The notes under the pieces: generated by a model
The model's input: the letters and a program-made list of their open reading frames with translations, nothing else
The model's database searches: none
What the model was told of the DNA's origin: nothing
Assembly (NCBI GenBank): GCA_018971185.1
Contig: JAGXBH010000001.1
Location: 94,173-158,172, forward strand
From: Acidobacteriota bacterium
GTDB lineage: Bacteria; Actinomycetota; Acidimicrobiia; Acidimicrobiales; RAAP-2
DNA length: 64,000 nt
Direction: 5' to 3'
Program-made: the position numbers and the translations under genes
In this document: in pieces, positions 29,765 to 37,253 of the stretch
Layout of the letters: each line of letters starts with the position of its first letter
Numbering within the stretch: position 1 is the stretch's first letter

Positions 29765-30865
29765 CTACTGGACGCGTACGGGCATCAGCAGATAACGGAA
29801 CCGCACGTCCTCGACCCCGTGCACCATGGCGGGTCGCACCGCATCCGACATCTCAAGCACCACCTCGTCACCGACGACCGCTTCGATCCCGTCGATCAGG
29901 AACGAGGGGTTGAACGCAATGGTGAACTCCTCGCCTTGGTAGTCGGCATCCACGTTGTCCTCGATGTCACCCGTGTCGATACTCTGAGTTCGGATTTCGA
30001 CGGACTTCTCTTTCATGGTGAGGCGCACCGACGAGGTGGAGTCCTTCGCCAGTAACTTTGCTCGCTTGAGTGAGGTCAACAACGTGTCCTTGGCAACCCT
30101 TAGTTGATTTGGATAACTCGCCGGGATGAGTTGGAGGACGGAGGGATAGTTGCCGTCGATCAGGCGTGAGGCGATCGTGCTGGGTCCCACGATGAAACAG
30201 ATTTCCGCCTCGGTGAGAATCACACCGATCGACTCGTCGTCCGACAGGGGCGTCGCGGCTCGCTGCAGCTCTTGTAACGCACGGGCCGGCACCAGGAGGT
30301 CTTGGTTGGCGCCGATCCCAGCGACCCCAGGTACGTCTCGAACTGCCAAACGATAGGAGTCGGTGGCGATCAAACGCAGTGTATTGCTCTCGTGGGTGAA
30401 CAACACACCGGTGAGCAACGGGCGTGCGTCGTCGTTGGCGGCGGCTCGAACGACCTGGCTCAATCCTTGGGTGAGGTCGTGTGCGGGGATGTCAGTTGTG
30501 ACCCCCGCGACGGGGGGGAGATTCGGGTAGTCCATCACCGAATAGGTCCGTAGTGAGAACTTCGCTCGTCCGAGTGACACCTCAACGTTCTCGTCTTGGC
30601 TCGCGATAGTCACCGCGCCTGCCTCTAGTGAACGCACTGCGTCAACGATCAATCGCGCGGGAACCACGGCGGCGCCGTCCTCGATGCCGATCACATCGAC
30701 GTTGGTACGGATCGTGATGTCGAGGTCGGTGCCCGTGACGGTCAGTTGATTCCCCGCCAGGGAGAGAAGGATGCCCGATGAAGCTCCGATGAGACGAGTT
30801 GCAACCACGCGGCTGGCGGCACTGAGTGCTTCGACCAGGAGGTCGCGCTCTGATTTGAACTTCAT
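29765..30865 (-). CDS. dnaN: DNA polymerase III sliding clamp (beta subunit)
   Basis: A 366-residue beta clamp. The three repeated clamp domains are recognisable: MKFKSERDLLVEALSAASRV at the start, the central domain from about residue 125 (ALSQVVRAAANDDARPLLTGVLF) and the third from about 245. The C-terminus ends in DVRFRYLLMPVRVQ; the family end is usually MPMR, and here Val replaces Met at the second position. The hydrophobic cleft that takes polymerase peptides is formed by domains 2 and 3. The gene lies downstream of dnaA, separated by a spacer with many DnaA-box-like sequences, the candidate oriC. Confidence 0.98.
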   Translation of the reverse strand: MKFKSERDLLVEALSAASRVVATRLIGASSGILLSLAGNQLTVTGTDLDITIRTNVDVIGIEDGAAVVPARLIVDAVRSLEAGAVTIASQDENVEVSLGRAKFSLRTYSVMDYPNLPPVAGVTTDIPAHDLTQGLSQVVRAAANDDARPLLTGVLFTHESNTLRLIATDSYRLAVRDVPGVAGIGANQDLLVPARALQELQRAATPLSDDESIGVILTEAEICFIVGPSTIASRLIDGNYPSVLQLIPASYPNQLRVAKDTLLTSLKRAKLLAKDSTSSVRLTMKEKSVEIRTQSIDTGDIEDNVDADYQGEEFTIAFNPSFLIDGIEAVVGDEVVLEMSDAVRPAMVHGVEDVRFRYLLMPVRVQ

Positions 30866-31116
30866 AGAACTGCCTTTCTTTGCTACTGAGGTTACGTGTG
30901 GATGGGTATATAGAAACTAGTGAGTAGTAGTAGGCCTGTGGATTTGTGGGTACTTTCGTGAAGTACCTGGTCGTACGTGACATGAACGTGAACGATTCCT
31001 CCACAGGCGTGTGGACACATCCTTCAACCCCCCGGATTGAACCTTGAAGTTATGTGGAATACCGCTTATCTGACGCACGTTTATCAACAAGGGTCTCGCC
31101 ATATTCTCCACAAGGA
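30866..31116. other. Candidate replication origin (oriC), dnaA-dnaN spacer
   Basis: This 251-bp spacer has about eight 9-mers close to TTATCCACA or its complement: TGTGGATGG 30898, TGTGGATTT 30938, TGTGGGTAC 30945, TCCTCCACA 30997, TGTGGACAC 31010, TGTGGAATA 31033, TTATCAACA 31081 and TTCTCCACA 31104. The last two match 8 of 9 positions, the others about 7. An AT-rich part (30903-30933) is a candidate unwinding element. Actinobacterial origins normally sit between dnaA and dnaN. Location is therefore supported by gene order and box density, not by a computed skew. Confidence 0.7.
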
Positions 31117-32472
31117 TTACATCTCACCCTGGAGTTGCTGGGTGAGGGTGTTGATCTGGGTGAGGAGTTCGACGTTGAGGGTGATCTGCTCCTTAATCTT
31201 CTCCACCGCACTGATCACCGTGGTGTGATTGCGCCCGTCGAAGATGCGCGCGATCATCGGATAGGAGTAGTTGTCCAACAGGTCGCGGATCAGGTACATG
31301 GCGACATGACGAGCTTGCACGAGGGGACGGAGTCGCTTCGATCCAAGGACGTCGTTGACATCGAGGCCGTAGAAGTCGGCGACGGCCTTGACGATGGTCT
31401 CTGGTTTCAGAATGACGTGTTCGTGTCCGAGACCAGTGAGGTGCTTTTGGGCCAACTCCAGTGAGATGGGGACCTGGTGGAGATTCGAGAACGCTCGCAA
31501 CATCGTGATCGAGCCCTCGAGCTCACGGATGTTGTCACGGACGCGATGGGCGATCCATTCAGTGACGTCGTTGGGGAGGGTAATCCCCTCAGCCTCGGAC
31601 TTCGAGCGCAGGATAGCGATCCGGGTCTCAAGGTCTGGTTGGTCGATATGGGTCACCAGACCCTGGAGCAATCGGCTACGGAATCGTTCTTGCAGTCCCG
31701 CCAAGTCACGCGGTGATCTGTCAGAGGTAAGGACGATCTGCTTTCCCTCGCTGTGCAAGGTGTTGTACGTGTGAAAGATCTCCTCATGGAAGGTCTCACC
31801 ACGTGATTCCATGAATTGGATGTCGTCGATGAGGAGCACATCGACCTCGCGGTAGCGCTCATGTAGGGCTAGTTGCGTGCGGGTCTGGATTGCACGAATG
31901 AAGTCGTTGAGGAACGTCTCGGTCGAGACGTAGAGGACCTTTCGGTACGGGTAGTTCTCCTGCACGTAATTGCCGATCGCGTGGAGGAGGTGAGTCTTGC
32001 CGAGACCGGAGTTACCGTACATGAGTAGCGGATTGTAAGCACGACCAGGTGTTTCCGCAGCAGCGAATGCTGCGGATCGTGCGAGTTGATTGGAACTCCC
32101 GACGACGAAAGTATCAAACGTCATTCGTGGGTCCAGACGAAGCGGTCGATCTGAGCTCATCACCCGCGACGAGGGCACATCGGGTTCAACGGTCACCACA
32201 TCGCGTTCAATCTCACGTGGTCCCTCGTCACCGACTGTTAGAGAAACCGTCACGGACGCACCGAGTAATTGTTGTGCGTGCTCCGTGATCAAAGGAAGGT
32301 AGCGCTGTTGTACTCGTAACAATTGAATCTGGTTTGGTGCCGAGATGATCAACTCGTCGTTTTGATAATCCACAAGTCGAAGTGAGCCCAGCCCCGCCGA
32401 CCACATCGCTTCAGAACTGTTGCCACGCAAGGAGTCTCGTAGAGCAGACCACACCTCATCGATACCCTGCAT
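31117..32472 (-). CDS. dnaA: Chromosomal replication initiator DnaA
   Basis: A 451-residue initiator ATPase, counted from the ATG at 32472, which follows GGAGG at 5 bases; a GTG four codons earlier is also open. Domain I spans about 1-80, then a short domain II. Domain III has Walker A MYGNSGLGKTHLL (about 153-160), Walker B VDVLLIDDIQF, and sensor and arginine-finger regions (LTSDRSPRDL, LQERFRSRL). Domain IV carries the DnaA-box helix-turn-helix (QARHVAMYLIRDLLDNYSYP) and signature GRNHTTV. The usual Asp is Asn at residue 415. The E. coli residue (Asp433) contacts DNA bases, so box preference may be shifted. It initiates replication at the adjacent origin. Confidence 0.98.
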   Translation of the reverse strand: MQGIDEVWSALRDSLRGNSSEAMWSAGLGSLRLVDYQNDELIISAPNQIQLLRVQQRYLPLITEHAQQLLGASVTVSLTVGDEGPREIERDVVTVEPDVPSSRVMSSDRPLRLDPRMTFDTFVVGSSNQLARSAAFAAAETPGRAYNPLLMYGNSGLGKTHLLHAIGNYVQENYPYRKVLYVSTETFLNDFIRAIQTRTQLALHERYREVDVLLIDDIQFMESRGETFHEEIFHTYNTLHSEGKQIVLTSDRSPRDLAGLQERFRSRLLQGLVTHIDQPDLETRIAILRSKSEAEGITLPNDVTEWIAHRVRDNIRELEGSITMLRAFSNLHQVPISLELAQKHLTGLGHEHVILKPETIVKAVADFYGLDVNDVLGSKRLRPLVQARHVAMYLIRDLLDNYSYPMIARIFDGRNHTTVISAVEKIKEQITLNVELLTQINTLTQQLQGEM

Positions 32473-32499
32473 AATTTCCTCCACAGACCAAATCTGACT

Positions 32500-32608
32500 T
32501 TATCCACAACCACGAAAATGTCAAATTCGATGGCCTGCCCACTCGGGAATGTAACAATACACCGCCCCTGGCTGTTGATAAGTGGGGACGTCCATGTGTT
32601 GTGGGTTA
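32500..32608. promoter_or_regulatory. DnaA-box cluster between dnaA and rpmH
   Basis: The spacer upstream of both dnaA and rpmH has a perfect DnaA box TTATCCACA (32500-32508), an 8/9 match TGTTGATAA (32573-32581, other strand) and a 7/9 match TGTGGGTTA (32600-32608). It could autoregulate dnaA, be part of the origin, or both. It is the divergence point of leftward and rightward genes. Confidence 0.6.
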
Positions 32609-32686
32609 GGATTGATGACACTATCGCGCGAGCGACCTCCAGGAGGCGACGCGAAGCGCATTGACACCGCTTGGGAAGAGGATTTT

Positions 32687-32821
32687 GTGAAGCGTACCTA
32701 TCAGCCAAATCAGAGGAAGAGGGCCAAGACCCACGGCTTCCGCGCTCGGATGCGTACTCGCGCCGGACGAGCGGTTCTCAAGTCCCGTCGTCTCAAGGGC
32801 CGTCACCAACTGACGGTCTGA
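32687..32821 (+). CDS. rpmH: Large ribosomal subunit protein bL34
   Basis: A 44-residue, strongly basic ribosomal protein of the 50S subunit. The whole protein fits the family: [20 protein letters not shown] followed by [23 protein letters not shown] 32687 is the only start giving the correct family N-terminus, and 44 residues is the usual length. The reading frame is open a further 35 codons upstream, but that part is leader. It is the first gene of the rpmH-rnpA-yidD-yidC-khpB-rsmG cluster leading away from the origin. Confidence 0.97.
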   Translation: MKRTYQPNQRKRAKTHGFRARMRTRAGRAVLKSRRLKGRHQLTV

Positions 32822-32829
32822 GCCCCCTG

Positions 32830-33156
32830 ATGCCCGGTCGGGTCGTTTCCCGACGGCAGTTCGCGGAATTCGCGGCGCCAACGGGTCGTGGGAGGAGTGG
32901 GCCGCTTCGAGTTGTTTTCGTCGAGCACTCCGATTACGGATCACGTGACGTCGCTTACGCAATCAGCCGCAAGGTGGGGACTGCCGTGATTCGTAATAGG
33001 ATTCGGCGCCGCTTACGGGCAGCAATGGACGGACTCTCCCCCGCACCCAGGAATGGCTTATACCTGATCAAGTGCGGTAATGGAACCGGGCAACTCTCAT
33101 ATGATGAACTTCAACACCACCTCCTTGTGGCACTCCAAGCAGCACGAGCGCTCTGA
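32830..33156 (+). CDS. rnpA: Ribonuclease P protein component
   Basis: A 108-residue basic protein that assists RNase P RNA in trimming the 5' ends of tRNA precursors. The signature RNRIRRRLRAAMDGL (about 58-72) is present, after the usual beta strands (RVVFVEHSDYGSRDVAYAIS). The ATG at 32830 lies 8 bases after the rpmH stop, and no purine-rich ribosome site is clear, so coupling to rpmH translation is likely. The C-terminus overlaps the possible N-terminal codons of yidD. Confidence 0.94.
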   Translation: MPGRVVSRRQFAEFAAPTGRGRSGPLRVVFVEHSDYGSRDVAYAISRKVGTAVIRNRIRRRLRAAMDGLSPAPRNGLYLIKCGNGTGQLSYDELQHHLLVALQAARAL

Positions 33157-33403
33157 GACCTCTCGCAGCGCGACGTTGCTACTCACCCTCAACACCACGT
33201 ACCAAAAGTTACGAGAGGGTCGCGTCTCACCGTGTCGCTTCTACCCCTCGTGTTCACACTACGCCTACGAGGCCGTGCAGGTGCACGGCGCGATTCGTGG
33301 GACGGGGCTCGCGTTGCGGCGAATCAGCAAGTGTCGACCCCTGGGGCCGCACGGCATTGACCTCGTACCCGAAGCGAAGAAAGATAGGACCCCCACGCCA
33401 TGA
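33101..33403 (+). CDS. yidD: YidD, membrane protein insertion efficiency factor
   Basis: A small membrane-associated protein that supports YidC-dependent insertion. The family core is complete: YQKLREGRVSPCRFYPSCSH, then YAYEAVQVHGAIRGTGLALR and RISKCRPLGPHGIDLVP, with three conserved cysteines. The end overlaps yidC by 4 bases. The start is uncertain. ATG 33101 or 33104 lies inside rnpA and gives a longer N-terminus than usual (about 100 residues). TTG 33176 just after the rnpA stop would give 75 residues, closer to family length, but has no clear ribosome site. Confidence 0.9.
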   Translation: MMNFNTTSLWHSKQHERSETSRSATLLLTLNTTYQKLREGRVSPCRFYPSCSHYAYEAVQVHGAIRGTGLALRRISKCRPLGPHGIDLVPEAKKDRTPTP

Positions 33404-34332
33404 AGTCGTTCATCCACTCCGTTGGCACTCTGTTCCAGCCGATCTTCAAGTTGTTCGGCTGGATCCTCGCCTTCTTCTACGGGCTGATCCCCAACTACGC
33501 GGTGGCCATCATCCTCCTGACCATCGTGATCATGGGTGCGCTCACCCCCTTCACCATCAAGAGCACGAAGTCGATGCAGGCGATGCAGCGCCTTCAACCC
33601 GAGATCAAGAAGTTGCAACAGAAGTACAAGGGGCCGGAAAACCGTGCTCTCCTCAACGAGGAGATGATGAAGCTCTACAAGGAAGAGGGGGCGAACCCCC
33701 TCGGGGGCTGTCTCCCCGTCCTTCTCCAAGCCCCGTTCCTTTTCATCCTCTACAGTGTGATCAAGGGCCTTGCTAATGTCGTGCAACAAGGAAAAGTCCT
33801 GGTCGCACAGCCCCGATACATCCCCCAGGGTTCGAAGATGTATCACGATCTCATCGCCTCGCACGGCGCAATCAATGTCTTTGGGATGGATCTGAACCTC
33901 AAAGCCTTCAGTACCCATAGTTCGTTCGCCGCCCAGATCCCCTTCTTCGCTTTCACCGCGGTCGCCGTCGGACTGCAGTACTTCCAGATGGCTCAATTGA
34001 ATAATCGCAGCCGTAAGGCGGGCCAACCGATGCCGGCCCAGCAACAAATGATGCAGCGATTCCTCCCGATCTTTTTTGCATACTTCTATCTCGTAATTCC
34101 AGCAGCTGTAGTCCTTTATATGATTGTTTCTACGGGAATTCGAATAATTACTCAGGATTTGATGTTCCGTGCTGGCATCTCCAACCCACAGAAGAATGGT
34201 GTGAAGCCGGTGGAGAAGGAATTGCCTGCGGCTCCCAAGAGCCAGGAGAAGAAGGTTGAACAGAAACCTTCAACCATCAAGCCCCAGGGGCAAAGTCGCT
34301 CGAAAGACAAGCGCAAAAGGAAGGAAAGGTAA
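33400..34332 (+). CDS. yidC: Membrane protein insertase YidC/Oxa1
   Basis: A 310-residue inner-membrane insertase for membrane proteins. A first helix (about 15-35) is followed by the cytoplasmic helical hairpin (STKSMQAMQRLQPEIKKLQQKYKG) and the family block NPLGGCLPVLLQAPFLFILY (about 97-115). Three more helices follow, then a long Lys-rich tail (after about residue 265, QEKKVEQKP and KDKRKRKER) that can contact the ribosome. No large periplasmic domain is present, as is normal outside Proteobacteria. It overlaps yidD by 4 bases, and the khpB start follows its stop by 2 bases. Confidence 0.96.
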   Translation: MKSFIHSVGTLFQPIFKLFGWILAFFYGLIPNYAVAIILLTIVIMGALTPFTIKSTKSMQAMQRLQPEIKKLQQKYKGPENRALLNEEMMKLYKEEGANPLGGCLPVLLQAPFLFILYSVIKGLANVVQQGKVLVAQPRYIPQGSKMYHDLIASHGAINVFGMDLNLKAFSTHSSFAAQIPFFAFTAVAVGLQYFQMAQLNNRSRKAGQPMPAQQQMMQRFLPIFFAYFYLVIPAAVVLYMIVSTGIRIITQDLMFRAGISNPQKNGVKPVEKELPAAPKSQEKKVEQKPSTIKPQGQSRSKDKRKRKER

Positions 34333-34334
34333 CC

Positions 34335-35213
34335 GTGGATTGGGTTGAAACCACCGGTAAGTCGATCGATGAGGCTACTGATCGAGCACTGGCTCATCTC
34401 GGGGTCCACCGCGATGACGCGGAGATAGAGGTTCTCGAGGAACCCAAGGCCGGGATGTTCGGAAGAATTCGTGGCGAGGCGCGGGTCCGGGCGCGGGTCC
34501 GTCCCGCGGGTCCCCGACCAAAGCGCTCGCGTCGTAGTGGCGGTCGTGAAGACCGACCCCGCAATCCTGAGAGTCGCGACTCACACAAGAACAACAAGGC
34601 ACCCAAGAACAAGGCACCTGAAGCGGGGCGGCAGCGGGCGCCGCGCGACAAGACCGAGGCCAACGCGACGCTCACCCCTACAGGAGGACGCGCGCCGAAG
34701 TCAGAGAAGGATTCATCAAAGGAGAACAGCATGGCTGAAGGCATCACATTGGCAGAGCAGGGTGCGATCGGTAAGAGCTTCCTTGAAGGTCTTCTTGCCT
34801 CAATGAACATCGTCGCTGAGGTCGGGGTTCGCGAGATCGATGAGGAGACGATCGAACTGTCGGTCGACGCCAATCCCCCCACTGAGCTCGGAGTCCTCGT
34901 GGGACCCCGTGGTACCACCCTGCAGGCCCTCCAAGAGGTCACGCGCACGGTGGTTCAGTCGAAGAGCCCCTCGCGCACCGACCGTATCCTGGTTGACGTC
35001 GCGCAGTATCGGGAGCGTCGCGTGGCCGCCCTTGGTCGCTTCGCTCAACAAGTGGCCGCCGAGGTGCGGGAGTCAGGCGAGGAGCGAGCTCTGGAGCCGA
35101 TGTCGGCAGCGGACCGTAAGGCCATCCATGATGCGCTGACCGACGTTACGACAGTGGTGACTCGTTCCGAGGGTGAGGAGCCGCGACGTTTCGTGGTGGT
35201 TTCTCCGGCATAA
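34335..35213 (+). CDS. khpB: KhpB/Jag RNA-binding protein (Jag_N-KH-R3H)
   Basis: A 292-residue RNA-binding protein linked to envelope synthesis and cell division. Residues 1-52 are the Jag_N domain (DWVETTGKSIDEATDRALAH ... VLEEPKAGMFGRIRGEARV). A long Arg/Lys/Pro-rich disordered linker spans about 55-130. The KH domain (about 165-215) has GPRG as the GxxG loop, and an R3H domain (about 230-292) has the motif RKAIH. At Met133 (34731) a perfect AAAGGAG ribosome site 6 bases upstream could start a short KH-R3H-only protein of 160 residues, similar in layout to short actinobacterial Jag. Translation starts at GTG 34335 just after the yidC stop. Confidence 0.93.
   Translation: MDWVETTGKSIDEATDRALAHLGVHRDDAEIEVLEEPKAGMFGRIRGEARVRARVRPAGPRPKRSRRSGGREDRPRNPESRDSHKNNKAPKNKAPEAGRQRAPRDKTEANATLTPTGGRAPKSEKDSSKENSMAEGITLAEQGAIGKSFLEGLLASMNIVAEVGVREIDEETIELSVDANPPTELGVLVGPRGTTLQALQEVTRTVVQSKSPSRTDRILVDVAQYRERRVAALGRFAQQVAAEVRESGEERALEPMSAADRKAIHDALTDVTTVVTRSEGEEPRRFVVVSPA
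34718..34733 (+). promoter_or_regulatory. Internal ribosome binding site and ATG inside khpB
   Basis: AAAGGAG (34718-34724), spacer AACAGC and ATG (34731-34733), in frame with khpB. This is a better start signal than the one at the annotated start of the gene. Confidence 0.6.
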
Positions 35214-35221
35214 TTGAACAC

Positions 35222-35845
35222 GTGACAGTTGAATGGATGTACCGCGCCCTCGAGGAATCGAGGGCGCGGGGCTTTTTGGGGCCCGTAGCGATCGAGACCC
35301 AGGTGGAGCACGCCTCTGGGTTCTCTCGAGTGTGGCACGATGTCTCACCCCAGCCCCCTGATAGTTTCCTCGACCTTGGTAGTGGGGGTGGTCTACCGGG
35401 ACTCGTCCTCCTCGAAGAATGGCGAGGTTCTGGTGTTCTTCTGGATTCGATGGTGAAGCGCACGTCGTTCCTCAAGGAGACACTGCTCTGGGAGGGTGCA
35501 CCCCCGCTCGGGCGAGTCGTTAATGGTCGAGCGGAGGAGCTGTCGCGCTCATCGGAATTCGATGGGATGTTCTCATTGGTGACCGCACGCTCCTTTGGAC
35601 CACCCGCAGTAACCGCTGAGTGTGCCGTCCGCTTCCTACGACTCGAGGGAGTTCTCATCGTGTCCGAACCACCCGCTGACGATGGTGTCAACAGGTGGGA
35701 TGTGCGGGGACTCGCGAAGTTGGGGATTCACCCCGAGGGTCGACTGCGCAAGGGGGCTGCCTATCAGATCCTTCGAAAGGTGAAGGAGACGCCATCAACT
35801 TATCCACGTGACGTAGGCGTCCCATCGAAGAACCCTCTATTTTGA
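35222..35845 (+). CDS. rsmG: 16S rRNA (guanine-N7) methyltransferase RsmG
   Basis: A 207-residue SAM-dependent methyltransferase that makes m7G527 in 16S rRNA. The SAM-binding motif I is DSFLDLGSGGGLPGLVLLEE (about 47-66), with motif II downstream and GVVNGRAEELSRSSEFDGMFSLVTARSFGPP in the catalytic region. The start GTG 35222 lies 8 bases after the khpB stop. No obvious alternative start gives a better N-terminus. A strong terminator-like hairpin sits within codons 7-19. Loss of RsmG gives low-level streptomycin resistance in other bacteria, so expression control here could matter. Confidence 0.93.
   Translation: MTVEWMYRALEESRARGFLGPVAIETQVEHASGFSRVWHDVSPQPPDSFLDLGSGGGLPGLVLLEEWRGSGVLLDSMVKRTSFLKETLLWEGAPPLGRVVNGRAEELSRSSEFDGMFSLVTARSFGPPAVTAECAVRFLRLEGVLIVSEPPADDGVNRWDVRGLAKLGIHPEGRLRKGAAYQILRKVKETPSTYPRDVGVPSKNPLF
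35242..35277 (+). terminator. Intrinsic-terminator-like hairpin within the rsmG 5' coding end
   Basis: CCGCGCCCTCGA (35242-35253) pairs perfectly with TCGAGGGCGCGG (35258-35269), closed by a GGAA tetraloop and followed by GGC and five T (35273-35277). This is textbook intrinsic-terminator form, but lies inside rsmG codons 7-19, just past the khpB stop. Ribosomes starting rsmG would cover the left arm, so it may work as a translation-sensitive attenuator. Confidence 0.65.
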
Positions 35846-35861
35846 TGTTTCACGTGAAACA
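35846..35861. promoter_or_regulatory. parS: parS site 1
   Basis: Perfect TGTTTCACGTGAAACA, the conserved bacterial parS that ParB binds. It begins at the end of rsmG. Confidence 0.95.
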
Positions 35862-35948
35862 TCATCCTTGGATCGGGTATTAGACAGTTCGTCGTGTGCT
35901 GAGGCGATCCACCTCTGTTGCTGTGTCTTGGGTATCAGGTGACTCGAG

Positions 35949-35964
35949 TGTTTCACGTGAAACA
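35949..35964. promoter_or_regulatory. parS: parS site 2
   Basis: Perfect TGTTTCACGTGAAACA, 103 bp from site 1. Confidence 0.95.
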
Positions 35965-36270
35965 TCACCAGAGATGAATGTACGCCATCCTCACGACTGC
36001 AAGGGTCTTGGGGGCTGGGGGTGTTACCGAGGTGCTCCCACCTCTCCCCTTGACACAGGATCCCTTGAGTCCTCTACTCGCGGTAAGGACGAAGGAGGGG
36101 TCACACTCATGGTTGGACCAGGTCACGAGAGCGAGATCAAGGGATCTCGACCATTTGACCCGACGTCACCTTGATCAGGCAGTCGATTCCGACGCCGATC
36201 CATTAAAGGAAGTCACAGCCCAACCTCTCACCCCATTGGATGTTCGAAGGTCGCGGCAGACGAAAGGAGG

Positions 36271-36286
36271 TGTTTCACGTGAAACA
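36271..36286. promoter_or_regulatory. parS: parS site 3
   Basis: Perfect TGTTTCACGTGAAACA, directly after AAAGGAGG, which is coincidental since no gene starts here. Confidence 0.95.
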
Positions 36287-36482
36287 TCCTGAAATGTTCA
36301 CAAACCATCATCTTGACCAGACAGATGAATCACATGTCGACTCCCCCGTTCCCTCAACGAGTTGCGTTCACTGCTGGGAACTAACGATGCCTGCGTGGCC
36401 GGACAAGTTTCGACAAGTCTCCCCCTCAGACCGACGGCGCCCTAGTACCTAACACAACGACTTCTCGTGTCAGGTCCACTGG

Positions 36483-36498
36483 TGTTTCACGTGAAACA
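36483..36498. promoter_or_regulatory. parS: parS site 4
   Basis: Perfect TGTTTCACGTGAAACA near the middle of the array. Confidence 0.95.
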
Positions 36499-36643
36499 AC
36501 TAGCCCCAGTACCCGCCGATCCGTCAATCATCTGATAGTAGAAGGCAACGTGAGTACAAGTCCCTTACCTTTCCCATGAGGGAAATTCGTATGACGTAGT
36601 CCCCCTTCATAGCATCCGAGAGATGGAACGAGGTAGGGTCCCA

Positions 36644-36659
36644 TGTTTCACGTGAAACA
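36644..36659. promoter_or_regulatory. parS: parS site 5
   Basis: Perfect TGTTTCACGTGAAACA. Confidence 0.95.
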
Positions 36660-36966
36660 TCTCCTTCATGGGACGGAAGTACATATTCGTTGGGAAGAAG
36701 ACTGGAGATGGAGGATGGAGCGGTGGCTTCATTGGGCTGTGTCACCATTGGGCTCATGACACCCCGCGGGCCAGAGTCCCCCAAACACCTCGTAGCCGAC
36801 TTTCCTTCGAGACCCCTGATGTCACCAGCTGGTGTGGCCCCGCGGAACACTACCCACGTGTTCATCAGGCGGGGGAGTGGAGTGTGGCGAAGTTAGTGGG
36901 TTTCTTCTGTCCTCGATCGAAGGAGGATGTGCTTGTCCTAGCGTGTCCGAGCGAGGATATCCACTG

Positions 36967-36982
36967 TGTTTCACGTGAAACA
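36967..36982. promoter_or_regulatory. parS: parS site 6
   Basis: Perfect TGTTTCACGTGAAACA, 91 bp from site 7. Confidence 0.95.
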
Positions 36983-37057
36983 TGGTGGGCTCGTCAGTAT
37001 CCCCTTGATTGGCAGGCACCACTCTTCAATCGGTCGAAAATGGATTGAACTAGTGAT

Positions 37058-37073
37058 TGTTTCACGTGAAACA
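37058..37073. promoter_or_regulatory. parS: parS site 7, nearest parA
   Basis: Perfect TGTTTCACGTGAAACA, 180 bp upstream of the parA start, close enough for ParB to influence the parAB promoter. Confidence 0.95.
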
Positions 37074-37253
37074 ATCGAAGAAGGAAGCTGAGAAGGTGTA
37101 TTCGCTCTGATGGAGTATTTACTTTTCCTCGTGGGGCAGAGTAGTCTCTCTACAGGTTGATTCACAGTGACTTGGCAATCTGTGGAGTTGATGCCAACAC
37201 GTTGTTTATCCACGGTCTGTCGAGATTGGGATGTGTAAGCAGGGAAGAGGCAT

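Larger units (their letters stand above)
35846..37253. other. Non-coding parS centromere region between rsmG and parA
   Basis: This 1.4-kb stretch has no credible gene. Open frames in it run straight through parS sequences and lack family resemblance. It contains seven perfect copies of the parS palindrome within 1,228 bp, at 35846, 35949, 36271, 36483, 36644, 36967 and 37058, spaced 91-323 bp. A DnaA-like TTATCCACG lies near 37206, before parA. The array is the likely loading zone for ParB (38020) and the SMC condensin. Confidence 0.85.

Noticed and set aside
35978..36292. 104-codon frame in the parS array
   Set aside because: Ends through a parS site with no sign of selection for protein; treated as non-coding.
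36668..37048. 126-codon frame in the parS array
   Set aside because: It reads through parS sequences, has no family resemblance and no strong ribosome site.
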